A DNA stretch of 42,817 nucleotides from assembly GCA_009838625.1 (NCBI GenBank), contig VXRG01000074.1, positions 1-42,817 of the forward strand. The letters run 5' to 3'. The notes beneath the pieces were generated by a model. The model saw nothing but the letters and a program-made list of their open reading frames with translations. It was not told the origin of the DNA and did no database searches. Origin of the DNA: Caldilineaceae bacterium SB0664_bin_27. GTDB taxonomy: Bacteria; Chloroflexota; Anaerolineae; Caldilineales; Caldilineaceae. Position 1 is the stretch's first letter. Every line of letters starts with the position of its first letter. This document shows positions 40,593-42,817 of this stretch, one piece after another. A program made the position numbers and the translations under genes.

Positions 40593-42275
40593 TTACTCCA
40601 TTTCCTCGATGTAGATCATCCAAGGCTCGACGAACTGGGCGTCGGCGTTGCGCCTCGTGCCATGTACCCAAGGCATTGCGCCGCCCTTGACCGAGCCGCC
40701 GCAGCCAGTGCCGATCGGAATGACCATATACTGTTCGTGAAAGAGTTGCTGCGCCTGCTGTGACAGCGCAATTCGGTTCGGATCGTCGGCTCCCAGTGTG
40801 ACAGCCTCTTCGATCAGCGCGTCCACCTCAGGATCAGCGTAGCCGCCCATGATGTTGCGCGCCAGGTTGGAAGAGGAGTGCAACGAACCGAGCAGCATCA
40901 GTGCCGCATCGGGAACGCGCACACCTGCGCCGTCACGGAAAAGCGCCGGCGCGCCGGGGCCTTCCCAGCTGTCAAACTGCGGGCTCATCTCGATCGCCGT
41001 GATGCCGAACAGCTGGCGCCACTGCTCCGCCATGTACTGCGCCAGTACCTCGGTCCCGGGGCTGCTCACGCCGGCCAGGATCATCTTGGGTACGTCGGCA
41101 ACGTCGGCATATGCGGACGCGGCCATGGCTTCCTTGGCGGCATCAGGATCGAAAGGATGCGGTACAAAGTTGGGGTCCGCTCCGGGCAATGCTCGCAGCG
41201 GCTCACCCGTCGGTACCCAGCCGCTGCCGTCCGGGCTGGACAGATTGAATATCTGCTCCCTGTCTACCGCCAGGACCAGCGCCTTGCGGAAGTTGAGGTC
41301 ACTGGTCGGTTCTATCGTGGGATTCAGGAAGAAGCCGCCGATGCCGGGGGCCTGTCCGCACTCAAAGTAGTCCGCTCCCAGCAGCGCCTGTGATGCGGCG
41401 TCATTGGGCGGCCAACCCTGGTCCAGTTCCCCATTGGCCAGCATCGTTGTGACGATTGTCCTGTCTTCAATCGACGTAACCGTGAATCTGTCCAGCATCG
41501 GTTCTGCCACCCAGAAGTTCGGATTCTTCACGAAGGTCACCACGCCCTTGTTCAGGTCCATCTCATCGGGCATGAAGGGTCCGCTGGTCACGGGATTGTT
41601 CTTCGGGTGCCACCACTCGGCGATCTCGAAGCCGTCCTCGCCGATTGCAACAGAAGCCTTGACCGGGCCAATCAGGTTCGTGGCCAGCTTCTTATGGAAC
41701 AGCGGGTCCGGACCTTCCAGCGTCACCTGCACCGTGCTGTCGTCCAGGGCGACCACACCGGGCATCGTCATCGCCTCGCCGTTGAACACGTCCTCAAAGC
41801 CAACCACACCGGTCATGAACAACGTTACGCGCTGGTGCGTGGTAGCGGGATGCGCAATCAGATTCCAGGTCGCCACCACGTCCCCCGCAGTGATGGAGCT
41901 GCCATCCGAATAGACCGCGTCCGGGTCGATCTTGAAGGTCCACTGCGACATGTCCTCGTTCGGGGTCCATTCGTTGAAGACATACGCATGCAGTTCGCCA
42001 TGCTCGTCAATGTACATCGGCCCGGCGTTCCAGAATGCCAGGTAGTGCATGTTCCAGCCGCCGCCCCGCAACGGCGACCAGTCCTGCGCGAAGAACGGTA
42101 TCGTCGCGCGGAAGTGCATCTCCTCCATCATCTCGTCATCGCTGTCAGCGGCCATCTCTCCTGAATCGGCCGCCGGCGCCGCTGCCGGCGCGGCGCAGGC
42201 CGAGACGGCAAGGACCATCGCCATCAGCGCCATCACGACGATCCAGAGTTTTGGAATCTTGCGTGTCGACAACAT
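40593..42275 (-). CDS. ABC transporter substrate-binding lipoprotein (SBP family 5)
   Basis: A 560-residue binding protein that captures the ligand outside the cell membrane. A lipoprotein signal ends in AVSAC, followed by an Ala/Pro linker and an acidic stretch (DSDDEMMEE). The family core includes KIDPDAVYSDGSSITAGDVVATWNL and LNFRKALVLAVDREQIFNL. The start is ATG at 42275: GGAGG lies 8 bases upstream, while the frame's first possible codon (42278) is TTG. First gene of the operon read from the promoter at 42457-42485. Clearly divergent from the region 2 binding protein, so ligands probably differ. Confidence 0.92.
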   Translation of the reverse strand: MLSTRKIPKLWIVVMALMAMVLAVSACAAPAAAPAADSGEMAADSDDEMMEEMHFRATIPFFAQDWSPLRGGGWNMHYLAFWNAGPMYIDEHGELHAYVFNEWTPNEDMSQWTFKIDPDAVYSDGSSITAGDVVATWNLIAHPATTHQRVTLFMTGVVGFEDVFNGEAMTMPGVVALDDSTVQVTLEGPDPLFHKKLATNLIGPVKASVAIGEDGFEIAEWWHPKNNPVTSGPFMPDEMDLNKGVVTFVKNPNFWVAEPMLDRFTVTSIEDRTIVTTMLANGELDQGWPPNDAASQALLGADYFECGQAPGIGGFFLNPTIEPTSDLNFRKALVLAVDREQIFNLSSPDGSGWVPTGEPLRALPGADPNFVPHPFDPDAAKEAMAASAYADVADVPKMILAGVSSPGTEVLAQYMAEQWRQLFGITAIEMSPQFDSWEGPGAPALFRDGAGVRVPDAALMLLGSLHSSSNLARNIMGGYADPEVDALIEEAVTLGADDPNRIALSQQAQQLFHEQYMVIPIGTGCGGSVKGGAMPWVHGTRRNADAQFVEPWMIYIEEME

Positions 42276-42456
42276 CAACGTCTCCTCCTTGAAAGTACTG
42301 GTTTATGAAAAAAGGTAGGATTGAAATCTGACTCGAACAACCTGTACGAGTGGCGTTCAGGCAAAAAGGGACCCGGCGCACAATTGGGGCAAAGAGTTCT
42401 GTCTGGGAATGGCGTATCAGTCTGGGACGAACCGTTCTGCGATGTGATTGGGCGGC

Positions 42457-42485
42457 ACTATAGCATTACAATTGACACATGTCAA
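42457..42485 (-). promoter_or_regulatory. Strong sigma70-type promoter with overlapping dyad, Opp operon
   Basis: On the minus strand, TTGACA (42485-42480) is 17 bases from TATAGT (42462-42457), with TGC directly before the -10 box (extended -10). A dyad TTGACA-CA-TGTCAA (42472-42485) covers the -35 box and could bind a dimeric repressor. Transcription would start near 42450, leaving about 175 bases of leader before the first ATG. Confidence 0.65.
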
Positions 42486-42817
42486 AACATCGAAATTCAC
42501 GGGTTCATCCCGGACTTTTTAAGGTGACCGCCTAGACTTTGGTGGTTCCGACCCATGCAACAGTTCGGCCCCACATGAATGAAAAAAATATAAAATATCG
42601 TACATCCCCCCTTATATCACGACATAACACGACAAAACACGACAAAAGCCTCAAATCATTGACCCTTGAGCCGTTCAATGGAACGGGGAAGTCCCCCCAA
42701 AATAACCTGACAAGACCTGAACAAATCCTTCAGCGTTTTCACTGTCGCGCTGTTGAGAAAAACGGCGGATCCGCCAAAAAAGGCGAAATATGGTGTCAGA
42801 ATGGTGTCAAATTGCGT
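42486..42817. other. Right-edge region with short repeats and palindromes
   Basis: No confident gene. It contains three 10-bp tandem units at 42619-42648, a CCGTTC/GAACGG hairpin (42671-42686) running into GGGG/CCCC, and a palindrome GGCGGATCCGCC (42764-42775) flanked by A-runs. On the minus strand a frame stays open from 42817 to a TGA at 42656-42658 (about 53 codons, protein-like). It could be the end of a gene entering from outside the window, but no motif supports it. A short direct repeat ATGGTGTCA lies near 42790-42810. Confidence 0.3.
42619..42648 (+). repeat. Three tandem 10-bp units (ACGACAWAAS)
   Basis: The units are ACGACATAAC, ACGACAAAAC and ACGACAAAAG, back to back. They could be binding sites (iterons or recombinase sites) or simple sequence; nothing else supports either. 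Confidence 0.5.

Noticed and set aside
1..42817. tRNA, rRNA, CRISPR arrays
   Set aside because: No tRNA T-loop pattern with acceptor pairing, no rRNA-like sequence and no regularly spaced repeats were seen on reading the window.

Overview
The window looks like a chromosomal segment from an uncultured Chloroflexota bacterium, most likely Caldilineae/Anaerolineae-like. This is an inference. It rests on two peptide-type ABC binding lipoproteins with Ala/Pro/acid-rich linkers after the lipobox, luciferase-like (LLM/F420-type) oxidoreductases, clustered sulfatases, and the generally GC-rich, Shine-Dalgarno-led genes. No rRNA, tRNA, CRISPR array or plasmid origin was seen.

Region 1 (1-6418) is accessory DNA, visibly more A/T-rich than what follows. 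A small PD-(D/E)XK nuclease-like gene (400-1137) precedes a NERD-domain superfamily 1 helicase gene. That helicase gene is split by a 2,747-bp IS1595-type element (3025-5771) with 26-bp terminal inverted repeats and an 8-bp target duplication (CTTTTTTT). Removing the element and one target copy restores one 627-codon reading frame, so the insertion can be read to the base. The element carries a DDE transposase, a secreted coiled-coil cargo protein, a 50-residue cargo protein and several strong hairpins.

Region 2 (6419-24351) is catabolic. A Gfo/Idh/MocA-like protein is on the plus strand; everything after it is on the minus strand. Read in the direction of transcription, that strand holds: a peptide-type ABC binding protein and two permeases (no ATPases); a 759-residue protein with an amidotransferase-like front and a polysaccharide-deacetylase-like core; a class V aminotransferase; a truncated permease relic; a second class V aminotransferase; an unrecognised 587-residue protein; three tandem paralogous sulfatases; and an LLM oxidoreductase. 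It reads as uptake and breakdown of sulfated or amino-modified organic matter.

Region 3 (24632-31189) is a rearranged island. A two-gene operon encodes a 1,237-residue fusion of a DUF559/Vsr-like nuclease with a RecQ-type helicase, plus a coiled-coil partner with exact 30-residue repeats. It lies between an intact HpcH/HpaI aldolase gene and a chimeric pseudogene, which joins the front of a class V aminotransferase to a 363-bp copy of the aldolase 3' end. The two 363-bp copies are direct repeats flanking the helicase operon. This is the best candidate for an undescribed genome-defence or mobile module.

Region 4 (30440-42485) is one long minus-strand operon running from a strong sigma70-type promoter near 42470. 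It encodes a complete Opp/Dpp-type transporter (binding protein, two permeases, two ATPases), a sialidase-like beta-propeller, an LLM oxidoreductase, a thiamine-diphosphate enzyme, a zinc-ribbon membrane protein and the aldolase. The two ATPases could also serve the ATPase-less transporter of region 2. The last 330 bases hold short tandem repeats and palindromes but no confident gene.
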